NCBI GenBank assembly: GCA_003552795.1
Contig: PUOM01000206.1
Coordinates: forward strand, 1-35,371
Source of the DNA: Halomonas sp.
Lineage (GTDB): Bacteria > Pseudomonadota > Gammaproteobacteria > Pseudomonadales > Halomonadaceae
DNA: 35,371 bases
Direction: 5' to 3'
In this document: positions 16,779 to 27,543 of the stretch, one piece after another
Numbering within the stretch: position 1 is the first letter of the stretch
Layout of the letters: the number at the start of each line of letters is the position of its first letter
The notes under the pieces: model-generated
The model's database searches: none
Seen by the model: the letters and a program-made list of their open reading frames with translations, nothing else
What the model was told of the DNA's origin: nothing
Program-made: the position numbers and the translations under genes

Positions 16779-16806
16779 TTGACCTTCCAGTCATTCCGGG
16801 TATCTT
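16779..16806 (+). promoter_or_regulatory. Promoter of the M48 metalloprotease gene
   Basis: TTGACC (16779-16784), a 16-bp spacer and TATCTT (16801-16806), giving a leader of about 65 nt before the start at 16879. It lies in the divergent gap with the ATPase gene. Confidence 0.55.
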
Positions 16807-16878
16807 GTGGCGAACCCGAGGCCCCGTCCAGAGTCTGACCCCTCGGGACGACCGAGCCCGGTCAAAGGAGACCTGAAC

Positions 16879-17685
16879 ATGCGCTGGATCCACTGGCTTG
16901 CCATTGGCGCCTTGAGCCTCACCCTTACCGCCTGCGCGACCTCCCCGACCGGACGCCAGCAGCTGACGCTGGTGTCCGATGATCAGCTCAACCAGATGGG
17001 TGCCGAGGCCTTCGAGCAGTACCAGCAGGAGCTGCCCAAGGCCGATGCCGCCTCGCAGCGCTACGCCCAGTGCATCGCCGATGCCCTGATCGACGCCCTA
17101 CCGGCCGAGCAGCAGCGCGCCCAGGACTGGCAGATCCGCGTTTTCGAGTCGGAGCAGGCCAACGCCTTCGCCCTGCCGGGCGGCTACATGGGGGTCAATA
17201 CCGGCCTGCTGAGCATCGCCGAGACCCAGGGGCAGCTGGCAACGGTGATCGGCCACGAGATGGGGCACGTGCTGGCCCGCCATGCCAACGAGCGGGTCTC
17301 CACCCAGACCGCCACCCAGCTCGGCCTATCGGTGCTCTCCTCGGCGTCCGGCATGCAGGGCCCGGCCGGAGAGCAGATGATGGGGGCGCTCGGGCTCGGC
17401 GCCCAGTTCGGGGTCCTGCTGCCTTTCTCTCGGCGCCACGAGAGCGAGGCCGACGTGATCGGTCTGCGCCTGATGGCCGAGGCCGGCTTCGATCCGCGAG
17501 AAAGCGTCACCCTCTGGGAGAACATGCAGGCTGCCGGCGGCGGCGCCCAGCCCCCGACCTGGATGTCCACCCACCCGAGCCAGGGCCAGCGCATGGCCGG
17601 CCTGCAGGCCAACATGGACGATGCCCTGGAACGCTACGAGCAGGCCCGCCAGGCGGGGAGAACGCCCAACTGCCCGCGCCCCTAG
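16879..17685 (+). CDS. M48-family zinc metalloprotease lipoprotein (LoiP/YggG-like)
   Basis: 268 residues from the ATG at 16879, with AAAGGAG at 16864-16870. The lipoprotein signal ends in LTAC, acylating Cys19, and the mature start ATSPTGRQQLTLVSDDQLNQMG is typical of Oma1-like periplasmic proteases. The zinc site HExxH is HEMGH at 126-130 (ATVIGHEMGHVLARHANER), and HESEAD at 187-192 supplies the third ligand. Substrate-side motifs EQANAFALPGGY are present. Homologues such as E. coli LoiP cleave misfolded or stress-exposed outer membrane and periplasmic proteins. I give no symbol because several M48 paralogues (loiP, bepA, htpX) share this core. It lacks the TPR domain of BepA, which argues for the LoiP type. 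Confidence 0.88.
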   Translation: MRWIHWLAIGALSLTLTACATSPTGRQQLTLVSDDQLNQMGAEAFEQYQQELPKADAASQRYAQCIADALIDALPAEQQRAQDWQIRVFESEQANAFALPGGYMGVNTGLLSIAETQGQLATVIGHEMGHVLARHANERVSTQTATQLGLSVLSSASGMQGPAGEQMMGALGLGAQFGVLLPFSRRHESEADVIGLRLMAEAGFDPRESVTLWENMQAAGGGAQPPTWMSTHPSQGQRMAGLQANMDDALERYEQARQAGRTPNCPRP

Positions 17686-17689
17686 GAAC

Positions 17690-17717
17690 ACACTGATTCA
17701 CTGCTGCGCTCGATATC
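17690..17717. repeat. Partial copy of the palindromic repeat
   Basis: 28 bp matching the left end of the element at 5821-5848 at 26 of 28 positions, in the same orientation. It begins 5 bp after the M48 protease stop codon and ends abruptly before the next gene. The inner half and right terminal repeat are absent, so this is either a relic or a solo end. Confidence 0.65.
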
Positions 17718-17738
17718 CCACTAACTTCTGGAAAGCGA

Positions 17739-17999
17739 ATGCTGAAGCTTGGACTACTGCTGCTGATTGCCCCCTCTCTGCTGATGATGGGGGTCTACTT
17801 CTGGGAGCAGTCGGACGTACGCGCCTGCACTTACGCCGGCGGCCACTGGGACTATCTGGAAGGGGTATGCCGCGACACTCCCCAGCCCTTCGTCTCCCTG
17901 CTGGAGCGCTCCCCGCTGCTGGTCAACGGCGGCATGCTGCTGTCGGTGATCGGCCTGGCGCTCTGCATGGTGGGCTTTTATGTCGGCGGCAAGCGCTGA
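17739..17999 (+). CDS. Small two-helix membrane protein of unknown function
   Basis: 86 residues. Two hydrophobic segments, [19 protein letters not shown] (about 4-22) and [20 protein letters not shown] (about 63-82), flank a soluble loop with two cysteines (C30 in RACTYAGG, C44 in [10 protein letters not shown]) that could pair if the loop is periplasmic. GGAAAG lies about 8 bp before the ATG. It follows the M48 protease gene after the partial repeat and may be cotranscribed with it. Its last 22 bp overlap the end of the convergent aroE (17978-17999). I do not recognise the family. The membrane pattern, start signal and third-position GC bias support a real gene. Confidence 0.65.
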   Translation: MLKLGLLLLIAPSLLMMGVYFWEQSDVRACTYAGGHWDYLEGVCRDTPQPFVSLLERSPLLVNGGMLLSVIGLALCMVGFYVGGKR

Positions 18000-18814
18000 G
18001 CTGACAGCGACGCCCTGAGCGCCTCCAGCACCGGCCCGGTGTCGGGGCGCTTGCCGCGCCACTGGAAGAACGACTCGGCGGCCTGCTCGACAAGCATGCC
18101 CAGGCCGTCCACAGTGCGGGCGCCGCGCTCGGCGGCCCAGCCCAGGAAGACGGTGGGCTCGGCCCCGTACATCATGTCGTGGGCCGTGGCGCCCTCGGCG
18201 AACAGATCCTCGGGCAGCGGCGGAAGGTCCCCGGCCAGGCTGGCGCTGGTGCCGTTGATCACCAGATCGAAGGGGCCGGTCACCGCGTCGAAGCCGCCGC
18301 CGTCGATCTCGCCCAGATCGCGGAAGTCGGCGGCCAGCGCCTCGGCCTTGGCCGCCGTGCGGTTGGCCACACGCAGGCTCGCCGGCGCCTCGGCCAGCAG
18401 CGGCTCCAGCACGCCGCGCACGGCCCCGCCGGCGCCCAGCACCAGCACCCGCGCGCCGGCCAGTGTCACGCCGTGGCGCATGAGGTCGCGCACCAGGCCC
18501 ACTCCGTCGGTGGTATCGCCGTATGTCGCGCCGTTGCCGCCGAGAATCAGGGTATTCACCGCTCCGGCCCGCCGCGCGCGCTGACTCAGGGTATCACTGA
18601 GAGCGAAGGCCTCCTCCTTGAAGGGCACGGTGACGTTGGCGCCGCGCCCACCCTCGGTCACGAAGCGCCGCCAGGCGCCGGCGAAGTCGTCCAGCGGGGC
18701 CTCGATGGCGGTGTAGTCGATGGCCTCGCCGGTCTGGGCCGCGAAGGCGGCGTGGATGGCCGGCGACTTCGAATGGGCCACCGGGTGGCCGAAGACACAG
18801 TAGCGGTCGGTCAT
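17978..18814 (-). CDS. aroE: Shikimate dehydrogenase AroE
   Basis: 278 residues, starting at 18814 where AAGGAG precedes the ATG. An alternative ATG at 18835 would run into the hemF coding end and lacks that spacing. AroE reduces 3-dehydroshikimate with NADPH in aromatic amino acid synthesis. The substrate site is visible as S15 and S17 in HSKSPAIH, K66 in [12 protein letters not shown]87 in AVNTLI and D103 in GDTTDGVGL. The Rossmann loop is GAGGA at 127-131. The C-terminal [16 protein letters not shown] is standard. It is the last gene of the lysM-dprA-tsaC-hemF-aroE series, starting 13 bp after hemF. Confidence 0.96.
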   Translation of the reverse strand: MTDRYCVFGHPVAHSKSPAIHAAFAAQTGEAIDYTAIEAPLDDFAGAWRRFVTEGGRGANVTVPFKEEAFALSDTLSQRARRAGAVNTLILGGNGATYGDTTDGVGLVRDLMRHGVTLAGARVLVLGAGGAVRGVLEPLLAEAPASLRVANRTAAKAEALAADFRDLGEIDGGGFDAVTGPFDLVINGTSASLAGDLPPLPEDLFAEGATAHDMMYGAEPTVFLGWAAERGARTVDGLGMLVEQAAESFFQWRGKRPDTGPVLEALRASLSAQRLPPT

Positions 18815-18827
18815 GGTCGCTCCTTGA

Positions 18828-20353
<1,526 letters not shown>

Positions 20354-20399
20354 GGGGACTCCTCGGCGATGGACACGGCTGGGTGCATGAATGCGCTGC

Positions 20400-20408
20400 A
20401 TTCTATCA
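20400..20408 (-). promoter_or_regulatory. Possible extended -10 promoter for tsaC-hemF-aroE
   Basis: On the minus strand TGATAGAAT (20408-20400) has the TGn plus TAGAAT form of an extended -10. No good -35 is seen. It overlaps the dprA stop codon and would give a leader of about 40 nt before tsaC. Confidence 0.35.
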
Positions 20409-21518
20409 CGCCCCCGAGAGCCGCACCCAGCCGCCCGCGACCTGGGCCACCCGCCCCTCCAGCTCGAGTTCCAGCAGGCGCCGCTGGCACTCGGCGATGC
20501 CCAGCCCCGAGAGCCCCACCAGGGTATCCACCGGCGTTGGCTGGCCGCTCAGCCAGCGCAACAGCGGATCGCCGGACGCCCCCTCGTCCTCGGCGGGTGC
20601 CTGGTCGGGAGGCGCCGGAACGCGCGATGCGGGCAACCACTGGGCCAGCTCAGACACGATATCATCGACGTCGCGCACCAGCGCGGCCCCGTCGCGGATC
20701 AGCCGCAGGCAGCCCAGGGCCTGGGGGTTGTGGATGGAGCCCGGCAGCGCAAACACCTCGCGCCCCTGCTCGCCAGCCAGGCGGGCGCTGACCAGGGAGC
20801 CGCTGCGCTCGGCCGCCTCCACCACCAGCACGCCGAAGGCGAGGCCGGTAACGATACGGTTGCGACGCGGAAAGAAGGCCGCCCGGGCCGGCGTGCCGGG
20901 CGGGTGCTCGGAAACCAGCAGACCGCCGGGGGCGCGCAGGCGCGCGTGCAGTCGATGATGACGCGGCGGGTAGACCACATCGACGCCGCAGCCGAGCACC
21001 GCCACGCTTGCGCCACCGGCGTCCAGCGCCGCCTGCTGAGCGGCGGCGTCGATGCCCAGCGCCATGCCGCTGACCACGCACCAGCCGCGCCCGGCCAGCT
21101 CCCGGGCGAAAGCGGCGGCGTTGGTGAGCCCCTCCCGGGTGGCGCGCCGGGCGCCCACCATGGCAAGGCGTGGCGGCGCCAGCGCGGCCAGATCGCCCCA
21201 GGCCCACAGCAGCGGCGGCGGGTCGGGGATCTCGGCGAGCAGAGCGGGCCACCGGGGGTGGCCGGGGTGGAGCAGATGCCGATCGGGGGCCGCAGCGAGC
21301 CACGCCTCGGCCCGGGCAATATCGTCACCGAGCGGACTGCGAGCGGGGTGATCCAGCCACAGGCGCAGCGCCGTGGCGGCTTCCCGGGGCAGCAGCGCCA
21401 GCCAGCCGTGGGGCCAGGCCGGCGCCCTGACGGCCAGCTCGGCCAGCCGCGCGGCGCCCAGACCGGGCAGCCGGGAGAGGGCCAGCCACTCCCGAGCACC
21501 GAGCCGCCGGCCAGTCAT
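20406..21518 (-). CDS. dprA: DNA-processing protein DprA (Smf)
   Basis: 370 residues. DprA protects incoming single-stranded DNA and loads RecA during natural transformation, and most bacteria keep it whether or not they are competent. A SAM-like N-terminal region (about 1-75) precedes the Rossmann core, with RLAMVGARRATREG, VSGMALGIDAAAQQAAL, AVLGCGVDVVYP and the highly conserved FPRRNRIVTGLAFGVLVVEA. SGSLVSARLAGEQGREVFALPG completes the signature. A C-terminal winged-helix (DML1-like) domain covers about 310-370. The start at 21518 follows GAGGCGG, 9 bp after the lysM stop. Its place between lysM and tsaC is the usual one. Confidence 0.95.
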   Translation of the reverse strand: MTGRRLGAREWLALSRLPGLGAARLAELAVRAPAWPHGWLALLPREAATALRLWLDHPARSPLGDDIARAEAWLAAAPDRHLLHPGHPRWPALLAEIPDPPPLLWAWGDLAALAPPRLAMVGARRATREGLTNAAAFARELAGRGWCVVSGMALGIDAAAQQAALDAGGASVAVLGCGVDVVYPPRHHRLHARLRAPGGLLVSEHPPGTPARAAFFPRRNRIVTGLAFGVLVVEAAERSGSLVSARLAGEQGREVFALPGSIHNPQALGCLRLIRDGAALVRDVDDIVSELAQWLPASRVPAPPDQAPAEDEGASGDPLLRWLSGQPTPVDTLVGLSGLGIAECQRRLLELELEGRVAQVAGGWVRLSGA

Positions 21519-21527
21519 GGCACCGCC

Positions 21528-22634
21528 TCAGCGCCGGGCAGCGCCAGGAGCGCGCTCGGGAGAATGCACGCGATCACCCACCGAGAGCATGCGGCTGGCC
21601 TCCATCACCAGGGCATAGCTCATCTTGTCGTAGGGCCGGAAGACCATCACCATCCCGGCGTTCTCGCCGGGCAGGCGCAGGGATTCATCGGTACGAGGAT
21701 CGCTGACCGTCTCCCCCTGCTGCTCGACCATCAGCACGTGCCCCGGCTCGAGGCCATCTCGGCGTCCGCGATCCAGGGCGATGACCTGCAGGCGACCGAT
21801 GAACTGCACGCCCCCCGGCACCGCCAGGATAGTCCCCTCCATCTCGCGCTCCGGCGCACGGGGATAGAACTCGGTCACCAGATTGCGCGCCTCCAGCGGC
21901 AGCACGATGTCATTGTTGCGCACCTCCTGACGCGCGGAGGTCACCTCCAGAATCACGATCTCCCCCTCCTGGCGCTCGCGGCGCGCCTGGCCAACGCTCT
22001 CCAGCTCCAGGCCCAGCAGCTCACCGCTGGCCGGATCGAGGAAGCGCTCGCCGACCCGATAGAAGCCAACCCGGCCGCTGCCTTCCACCTCGCCACGGGC
22101 ATAGAGGCGATCGCCCAGGCCGCTCATCAGGCGGCGGTCGTCGCCGCCCACCACATAGGCCAGCTCGTCGAGGGAGTCGGGGTCGTCGACGATGCGGTGG
22201 TCGCGCAGGAAGTGGCGGATCGCCTCGAGGGGAATCGGCTCGATGGCCTCGCGATGGGGAAGGGTGCGCATCTCGGGGGAGAGCCGCACCTCGTTTCGGC
22301 CCCGCTCCAGCCCCAGGCAGGCACGACCACCGCAGTCGTGGAGATAGATGACGTCGCCCGGGTAGATCAGATCCGGGTTGCGAATCTGGGGGTTGACCTG
22401 CCATACCTCGGGCCACTGCCAGGGGTGACGCAGGAAGCGGCCGGCGATATCCCAGAGGGTGTCACCGGACGCCACCGTATAGCGATCCGGCGCATCGCCG
22501 CGCAGGCCACCTTCCCAGGATAGCCCTTGTGCCCGGACATCGCCGAGGCCGCCAAGCGCCAGCAATACGCCCAGCAGCAGCGCCGCCCTGCCCGGCCAGC
22601 GGCGCGGCACCGCCCCCTCTTGCAGCATTTTCAT
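21528..22634 (-). CDS. Secreted LysM peptidoglycan-binding protein
   Basis: 368 residues from the ATG at 22634; ATGs at 22661 and 22628 are alternatives. A signal peptide (PGRAALLLGVLLALGGLGDVRAQG) with probable cleavage after VRA sends it to the periplasm. A single LysM domain follows (about 50-102): YTVASGDTLWDIAGRFLRHP and WQVNPQIRNPDLIYPGDVIYL. The remaining 260 residues are an uncharacterised beta-rich region, with RLYARGEVEGSGRVGFYRVG and EGTILAVPGGVQFIGRLQVI as repeating strands. LysM proteins of this architecture are regularly found upstream of dprA and opposite def in gammaproteobacteria. They are believed to bind the cell wall, but the function is not established. Confidence 0.9.
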   Translation of the reverse strand: MKMLQEGAVPRRWPGRAALLLGVLLALGGLGDVRAQGLSWEGGLRGDAPDRYTVASGDTLWDIAGRFLRHPWQWPEVWQVNPQIRNPDLIYPGDVIYLHDCGGRACLGLERGRNEVRLSPEMRTLPHREAIEPIPLEAIRHFLRDHRIVDDPDSLDELAYVVGGDDRRLMSGLGDRLYARGEVEGSGRVGFYRVGERFLDPASGELLGLELESVGQARRERQEGEIVILEVTSARQEVRNNDIVLPLEARNLVTEFYPRAPEREMEGTILAVPGGVQFIGRLQVIALDRGRRDGLEPGHVLMVEQQGETVSDPRTDESLRLPGENAGMVMVFRPYDKMSYALVMEASRMLSVGDRVHSPERAPGAARR

Positions 22635-22730
22635 CCCTGCGTCCCCGCATCTGCCCGACACGCGGCGTTCTCATCGAACCCGGCCGCCATGCTATAGTCA
22701 GAGGTTATTGATGTGATGCGCGCCCCGCGG

Positions 22731-22759
22731 TTTCCGTGCAGAACACGCCCCTCTAGAAT
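22731..22759 (+). promoter_or_regulatory. Candidate def promoter
   Basis: TTTCCG (22731-22736), a 17-bp spacer and TAGAAT (22754-22759), giving a leader of about 35 nt to def. A second -10-like TATAGT lies at 22693-22698 without a good -35. The -35 match is poor, so the call is tentative. Confidence 0.4.
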
Positions 22760-22802
22760 AGAGTCATTCCGTGAATGACAGCATAACGGTGGAACCAACG
22801 CC

Positions 22803-23315
22803 ATGGCCAAATTACCGATCCTCGAATTCCCCGACGAGCGGCTGCGCACTCGGGCGGCACCGGTGGAGACGGTCGACGACGAGGTCCGCCAGCTGGTCGA
22901 CGACATGCTCGAGACCATGTATGCCGCCCGCGGCATCGGGCTGGCCGCGACCCAGGTCGATGTGCACCGCCGAGTCATCGTGATGGACACCAGCGACGAC
23001 CAGTCTCGCCCGCTGGTATTGATCAACCCCGAATACACCCCCATCGGCGAGGAGCGCGATCTGCTCTCGGAAGGCTGTCTGTCGATTCCCGAGTACTATG
23101 CCGAGGTGCCTCGAGCGCTCAGGGTCCATCTCAAGGCCCTGGGGCGCGACGGCAAGCCCTACGAGCTCGAGGCCGACGGCCTGCTGGCCCACTGCATCCA
23201 GCACGAGCACGACCACCTGGAAGGGGTGCTGTTCGTCGACTACCTCTCGCCGCTCAAGCGCGACCGGGTCATGAAGAAGATGCAGAAGCGTCACAAGCAG
23301 ATGCAGAGCGCCTGA
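22803..23315 (+). CDS. def: Peptide deformylase
   Basis: 170 residues, a type I deformylase that removes the formyl group from nascent protein N-termini. The three metal-site motifs are complete: GIGLAATQ at 44-51, EGCLSIP at 90-96 with the metal ligand C92, and HEHDH at 134-138 (QHEHDHLEG) giving two histidines and the catalytic Glu135. The C-terminus is basic ([17 protein letters not shown]), matching the helix that docks the enzyme at the ribosomal exit. The gene is divergent from lysM and is followed by a hairpin and then fmt, the enzyme that adds the formyl group. Confidence 0.97.
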   Translation: MAKLPILEFPDERLRTRAAPVETVDDEVRQLVDDMLETMYAARGIGLAATQVDVHRRVIVMDTSDDQSRPLVLINPEYTPIGEERDLLSEGCLSIPEYYAEVPRALRVHLKALGRDGKPYELEADGLLAHCIQHEHDHLEGVLFVDYLSPLKRDRVMKKMQKRHKQMQSA

Positions 23316-23335
23316 CTCCCCGGCGTTTATCCTTT

Positions 23336-23373
23336 CGAAGGGCCGGTGCCACGCGCACCGGCCCTTCGTCGTT
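23336..23373 (+). terminator. Hairpin terminator/attenuator between def and fmt
   Basis: A perfect 14-bp stem, 23336-23349 pairing with 23355-23368, with a 5-nt loop, 21 bp after the def stop. The T tract behind it is short and interrupted (TCGTTT), so termination may be partial, letting some transcription continue into fmt. Confidence 0.65.
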
Positions 23374-23426
23374 TGCGGCCGGCTCCGTTATCATTGGGGT
23401 CATCCACTCCCCGCCAGGCCCGATTC

Positions 23427-24431
23427 ATGACCCGACCCCACGACTCTCGCCCCCTCAGCGTCATCTTCGCCGGCACGCCAGACTTCGCCGCCGAGAGCCT
23501 TCAGGCGCTGCTGGACAGTCGCCATCGCGTCATCGCCGTCTACACCCAGCCGGACCGCCCGGCGGGCCGCGGCCGCAGGCTGACGCCGAGCCCGGTCAAG
23601 CGCCTCGCCCTCGAGCATGAACTGCCGGTCCACCAGCCGGAGACGCTCAGGGCGCCCGAGGCCCAGGCCGAGCTCGGCGCCCTCGATGCCGACATCATGG
23701 TGGTGGTGGCCTATGGCCTGATCCTGCCCGGGGCGGTGCTGGAGACGCCACGGCTGGGCTGTCTCAACGTCCACGCCTCGCTGCTGCCCCGCTGGCGCGG
23801 CGCCGCCCCCATCCAGCGCGCCATCGAGGCCGGCGACGCCGAGAGCGGGGTGACCATCATGCAGATGGACGAGGGGCTCGACACCGGCGACATGCTGCTG
23901 ACTCGGCGCACCCCGATCACCCCCGCCACCACCGGCGGCGAGCTTCACGACACCCTGGCCATTCTGGGCGGCGAGGCCATCGTCGAGGCGCTGGACGCCC
24001 TGGCCGGCCAGGGGCTGCCCGCCACCCCCCAGCCCGAGACGGGGGTCACCTACGCCGCCAAGCTCTCCAAGGCCGAGGCCGAACTGGACTTCCGCGAGCC
24101 CGCCGCGACCCTGGCCGCCCGGGTCCGCGCCTTCAACCCCTGGCCGGTGGCCTGGTGCGCCCAGGGCAGTGACCGCCTGCGCCTGCTGATGGCCGAGGCG
24201 AGTGAGCTAAGCGGCGGCGAGGCCCCCGCCGCTCCCGGTACCCTGCTCGAGCATGACTCGGGTGCCCTGCGCATCGCCTGCGGCCCCGAAGGCGACCAGG
24301 TGCTGCGCGTGACCCGGGCCCAGCTGCCCGGGGGCAAGGCGCTACCGGTGAGCGAGCTGCTGCGCGCTCGGGCCGAACGTTTCGCCACGGGCCTGCTCCT
24401 GGGCCGTCACGACAAGGAGGCCTCCGCATGA
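23427..24431 (+). CDS. fmt: Methionyl-tRNA formyltransferase
   Basis: 334 residues from the ATG at 23427. The upstream in-frame sequence is the def-fmt hairpin and was excluded. Fmt formylates initiator Met-tRNA using 10-formyl-tetrahydrofolate. The catalytic residues N114, H116 and D152 are visible in [19 protein letters not shown] and [29 protein letters not shown] (14-31) is the family beginning. The C-terminal OB-like domain (about 215-320) is present and begins after [17 protein letters not shown]. The stop overlaps rsmB (ATGA at 24428-24431), so the two are translationally coupled. Confidence 0.96.
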   Translation: MTRPHDSRPLSVIFAGTPDFAAESLQALLDSRHRVIAVYTQPDRPAGRGRRLTPSPVKRLALEHELPVHQPETLRAPEAQAELGALDADIMVVVAYGLILPGAVLETPRLGCLNVHASLLPRWRGAAPIQRAIEAGDAESGVTIMQMDEGLDTGDMLLTRRTPITPATTGGELHDTLAILGGEAIVEALDALAGQGLPATPQPETGVTYAAKLSKAEAELDFREPAATLAARVRAFNPWPVAWCAQGSDRLRLLMAEASELSGGEAPAAPGTLLEHDSGALRIACGPEGDQVLRVTRAQLPGGKALPVSELLRARAERFATGLLLGRHDKEASA

Positions 24432-25804
24432 GCCAAGCCACCGACCCCTCTTCCCGCAAGCCACGCCAGCGCCAGCGCCAGCGCGGCCTGGAAAATGACG
24501 GTGGCCTGGCGGTTCGCGCCGCCGCCGCCCGCGCCCTGGTCCCGGTGATTACCGGCAAGGGGTCGCTCACCGGCCTCGACGACCACCAGGTGGTGGCCCG
24601 CGACCGCGCCCTCTTCAAGGCGCTCTGCTACGGCACCTGCCGCACCCTGCCGCGCCTCGAGGCGCTGGCGGCGAAGCTGCTGGCCAAGCCCCTCAAGGTA
24701 CGCGATGCCGACGTCCAGGCGCTGCTGCTGCTGGGCATCCATCAGCTGCTCTATCTGCGCATTCCGGCCCACGCCGCGGTCGGCGAAACCGCCGGTGCGG
24801 CCCGCCTGCTCGGCAAGGAGTGGGCCACCCGGGTGCTCAACGGCTGCCTGCGCCGCCTGCAGCGGGAAGCCGCCGCGCTCCAGGCCGAGGTGGACAAGGA
24901 CCCGGCGGTGGCGCTGCTGCACCCGAAATGGCTGCTCAAGTCGCTTCGCCAGGCCTGGCCCGACGACTGGCGTGCCGTCTGCGAGGCCAACAACCTGCCC
25001 GGCCCCATGACCCTGCGCGTCAATCGTCGCCACGGCGACCGCGAGGCCTACATGGACCGGCTGGCCGCCGCCGGCATCCAGGCGCGGCTCTGTCTGCACG
25101 CCCCGGACGGCATCACCCTGGAGACGCCCTGCGACGTCCAGCTGCTGCCGGGCTTTGCCGAGGGCGACGTCAGCGTCCAGGACGAGGCCGCCCAGCTCAC
25201 CAGCGTACTGCTCGGTCCGGCCCTGGCGCCGCGTCCCGGCGCCCGGGTGCTGGATGCCTGCTGCGCCCCGGGGGGCAAGACCGGACACCTGCTGGAACTG
25301 CTGGACGTCGACGTGCATGCCGTGGACAGCGATGCCGAACGCCTGGCCCGAGTCGAGGACTCACTGAGCCGGCTGGGCCTCGCGGCGCGCCTGGAGCATG
25401 GCGACGCCACCGCCCGGGACTGGTGGGACGGCGCCCCCTTCGACGCCATCCTGCTCGACGCACCCTGCTCTGGCAGCGGCGTGATTCGCCGCCATCCCGA
25501 TATCAAGCGCCTGCGTCGACCCTCCGACATTCCGGCCCTGGCCACCCTCCAGGCGAAGATGCTCGACAATCTCTGGCCGCTGCTGCGCCCCGGCGGCACA
25601 CTGCTCTACGCCACCTGCTCGGTACTGCCCGAGGAGAACAGCGAGCAGATCGATGCCTTCCTGGCACGCACCCCGGACGCCGAGATCACCACTCCCACCG
25701 ACGTGGCCTGGGGGCGTCCCGCCGGCGCCGGCCGCCAGCTGCTGCCGGAGAACGACAGCCACGACGGTTTCTTCTATGCCAGACTGAAGAGACGGCCGCG
25801 CTAA
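24428..25804 (+). CDS. rsmB: 16S rRNA (cytosine-967-C5) methyltransferase RsmB
   Basis: 458 residues. RsmB methylates C967 of 16S rRNA with SAM. An N-terminal NusB-like RNA-binding domain (about 25-165) is followed by the Rossmann methyltransferase domain. SAM site: [18 protein letters not shown]. Motif IV carries DAPCSGSG with Cys347, and motif VI has [17 protein letters not shown] with Cys397, the nucleophile by family analogy. The [14 protein letters not shown] segment is typical for the subfamily. The order def-fmt-rsmB-trkA is the enterobacterial one, here with dodecin inserted before trkA. Confidence 0.96.
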   Translation: MSQATDPSSRKPRQRQRQRGLENDGGLAVRAAAARALVPVITGKGSLTGLDDHQVVARDRALFKALCYGTCRTLPRLEALAAKLLAKPLKVRDADVQALLLLGIHQLLYLRIPAHAAVGETAGAARLLGKEWATRVLNGCLRRLQREAAALQAEVDKDPAVALLHPKWLLKSLRQAWPDDWRAVCEANNLPGPMTLRVNRRHGDREAYMDRLAAAGIQARLCLHAPDGITLETPCDVQLLPGFAEGDVSVQDEAAQLTSVLLGPALAPRPGARVLDACCAPGGKTGHLLELLDVDVHAVDSDAERLARVEDSLSRLGLAARLEHGDATARDWWDGAPFDAILLDAPCSGSGVIRRHPDIKRLRRPSDIPALATLQAKMLDNLWPLLRPGGTLLYATCSVLPEENSEQIDAFLARTPDAEITTPTDVAWGRPAGAGRQLLPENDSHDGFFYARLKRRPR

Positions 25805-25835
25805 GCGGTCGACCACCCTCAGCAAAGGAGGCAGC

Positions 25836-26042
25836 ATGAGTACCCATATCTACAAGCATATCGAGCTGACCGGGTCCTCCGAGAACAGCATCGAGGAAGC
25901 GATCCAGAACGCCATCACCAAGGCCAGCGAGAGCCTGCACGGCATGCGCTGGTTCGAGGTCACCGACACCCGCGGCCACCTGGAACATGGCCGGGTGGCC
26001 CACTGGCAGGTCACCATCAAGGTGGGCTTCACCCTCGACTGA
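25836..26042 (+). CDS. Dodecin flavin-binding protein
   Basis: 68 residues, the standard dodecin length. Dodecins form hollow dodecamers that hold riboflavin or FMN, buffering free flavin. The beta-strand, helix, two-strand order is seen: [20 protein letters not shown], then a helix, then [12 protein letters not shown] and [15 protein letters not shown]39 (isoalloxazine stacking) and Q58 (hydrogen bonding) occupy the expected positions. AAGGAGG precedes the ATG at 25836. The gene lies 31 bp after rsmB and is not part of the usual rsmB-trkA order. Confidence 0.92.
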   Translation: MSTHIYKHIELTGSSENSIEEAIQNAITKASESLHGMRWFEVTDTRGHLEHGRVAHWQVTIKVGFTLD

Positions 26043-26093
26043 TGGCAGGCTGTCCTTCTCCCGGCGGCTGGTTTAGGCTTGCCGCTACCATGT

Positions 26094-26116
26094 TGCGGCG
26101 CACAAGGTGCGCCGCA
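26094..26116 (+). promoter_or_regulatory. Hairpin in the trkA leader
   Basis: Perfect 9-bp inverted repeat TGCGGCGCA (26094-26102) and TGCGCCGCA (26108-26116) with loop CAAGG, 26 bp before the trkA start. No T tract follows, so it is not a standard terminator. It could be an operator or a leader hairpin. Confidence 0.45.
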
Positions 26117-26142
26117 CTCGCTGGAAGCGGACATAAGACTCC

Positions 26143-27516
26143 ATGAAGATCATCATCCTCGGCGCCGGCCAGGTCGGCGGCACCCTGGCCGAACACCTGG
26201 CCCGGGAGGAGAACGACATCACCGTCATCGATACCGACGGTGACAAGCTGCGCGAACTGCATACCAAGCTCGACATTCGCACCGTGGTGGGGCCCGGCTC
26301 CTACCCCATGGTGCTGCGCCAGGCCGGCTGCGAGGATGCCGACATGCTGATCGCGGTGACCAGTCAGGACGAGGTCAACATGGTCGCCTGCCAGGTCGCC
26401 CACACCCTCTTCCGTACCCCTACCAAGATCGCCCGGGTGCGCGCCACCGCCTACCTGACCCGCAAGGGGCTCTTCGCCCACGAAGCGGTGCCCATCGACG
26501 TGCTGATCAGCCCCGAGCAGGTGGTCACCGACCACATTCGCCGACTGATCGAGCATCCGGGTGCGCTGCAGGTGCTGGAATTCGCCGGCGGCCTGGCGCA
26601 GCTGGTGGCGGTCAAGGCGATCTACGGCGGTCCGCTGGTCGGCCAGGACCTGGCCTTCCTGCGCCGCCACATGCCCAGCGTGGACACCCGAGTGGCGGCC
26701 ATCTACCGCCGCAACCGCCCGATCATCCCCCGCGGCGATACCGTCATCGAGGCCGACGACGAGGTGTTCTTCATCGCCGCCCGCCGCGATATCCGCGCGG
26801 TGATGAGCGAGCTGCGCCGCCTCGACCGCGACTTCCGCCGGGTGGTGATCGCCGGCGGTGGCAATATCGGCGAGCGCCTCGCCGAACACCTGGAGCACAG
26901 CCACCAGGTCAAGATCATCGAGCACAGCCTGGAGCGCTGCACGGTGCTCTCCGAACGCCTCGACCGCACCGTAGTGCTGCAGGGCAGCGCCACCAGCAAG
27001 CGGCTGCTCGAGGAAGAGAACATCGAGGATTGCGACATCTTCTGCGCGCTGACCAACGACGACGAGGTCAATATCATGTCGTCGATGCTGGCCAAGCGCA
27101 TGGGCGCCAAGAAGGTGCTGACGCTGATCAACAACGCCGCCTACGTGGACCTGGTGCAGGGCGGCGAGATCGATATCGCCATCTCGCCCCAGCAGGCCAC
27201 CATCGGCAGCCTGCTGACCCACGTTCGGCGCGGCGACATCGTCAACGTGCACTCGCTGCGTCGCGGTGCCGCCGAGGCCATCGAAGCGATCGCCCACGGC
27301 GATACCCAGTCGTCGAAGGTGGTGGGCCGTGCCATCGGCGAGATCGAGCTGCCCCGCGGCACTACCATCGGCGCCATCGTGCGCGGCAAGACGGTGCTGA
27401 TCGCCCACGATGACGTGGTGGTGGAGTCCGGCGACCACGTGATCCTGTTCGTGATCGACAAGCGCCGACTCCGTGACGTGGAGCGGCTCTTCCAGGTCGG
27501 CCTGACCTTCTTCTGA
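26143..27516 (+). CDS. trkA: Trk potassium uptake regulatory subunit TrkA
   Basis: 457 residues. TrkA is a peripheral membrane protein that binds NAD(H) and ATP and gates the TrkH channel-like transporter. It has two RCK units, each a Rossmann-like TrkA-N domain and a TrkA-C domain. The first starts [20 protein letters not shown] (glycines near 7-12). The second starts [20 protein letters not shown] (about 234-253). TrkA-C domains cover about 135-225 and 365-455, the latter including [19 protein letters not shown]. Potassium is a main cytoplasmic counter-ion during salt stress, so this pair is central in a halophile. trkH starts 28 bp downstream. Confidence 0.97.
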   Translation: MKIIILGAGQVGGTLAEHLAREENDITVIDTDGDKLRELHTKLDIRTVVGPGSYPMVLRQAGCEDADMLIAVTSQDEVNMVACQVAHTLFRTPTKIARVRATAYLTRKGLFAHEAVPIDVLISPEQVVTDHIRRLIEHPGALQVLEFAGGLAQLVAVKAIYGGPLVGQDLAFLRRHMPSVDTRVAAIYRRNRPIIPRGDTVIEADDEVFFIAARRDIRAVMSELRRLDRDFRRVVIAGGGNIGERLAEHLEHSHQVKIIEHSLERCTVLSERLDRTVVLQGSATSKRLLEEENIEDCDIFCALTNDDEVNIMSSMLAKRMGAKKVLTLINNAAYVDLVQGGEIDIAISPQQATIGSLLTHVRRGDIVNVHSLRRGAAEAIEAIAHGDTQSSKVVGRAIGEIELPRGTTIGAIVRGKTVLIAHDDVVVESGDHVILFVIDKRRLRDVERLFQVGLTFF

Positions 27517-27543
27517 CGTGACGCTACCAGGGAGCAACGCGAG

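Noticed and set aside
20391-22523. 710-codon open frame on the plus strand opposite dprA and lysM
   Set aside because: No motifs, biased composition typical of a GC shadow, and the opposite strand encodes clearly conserved proteins.
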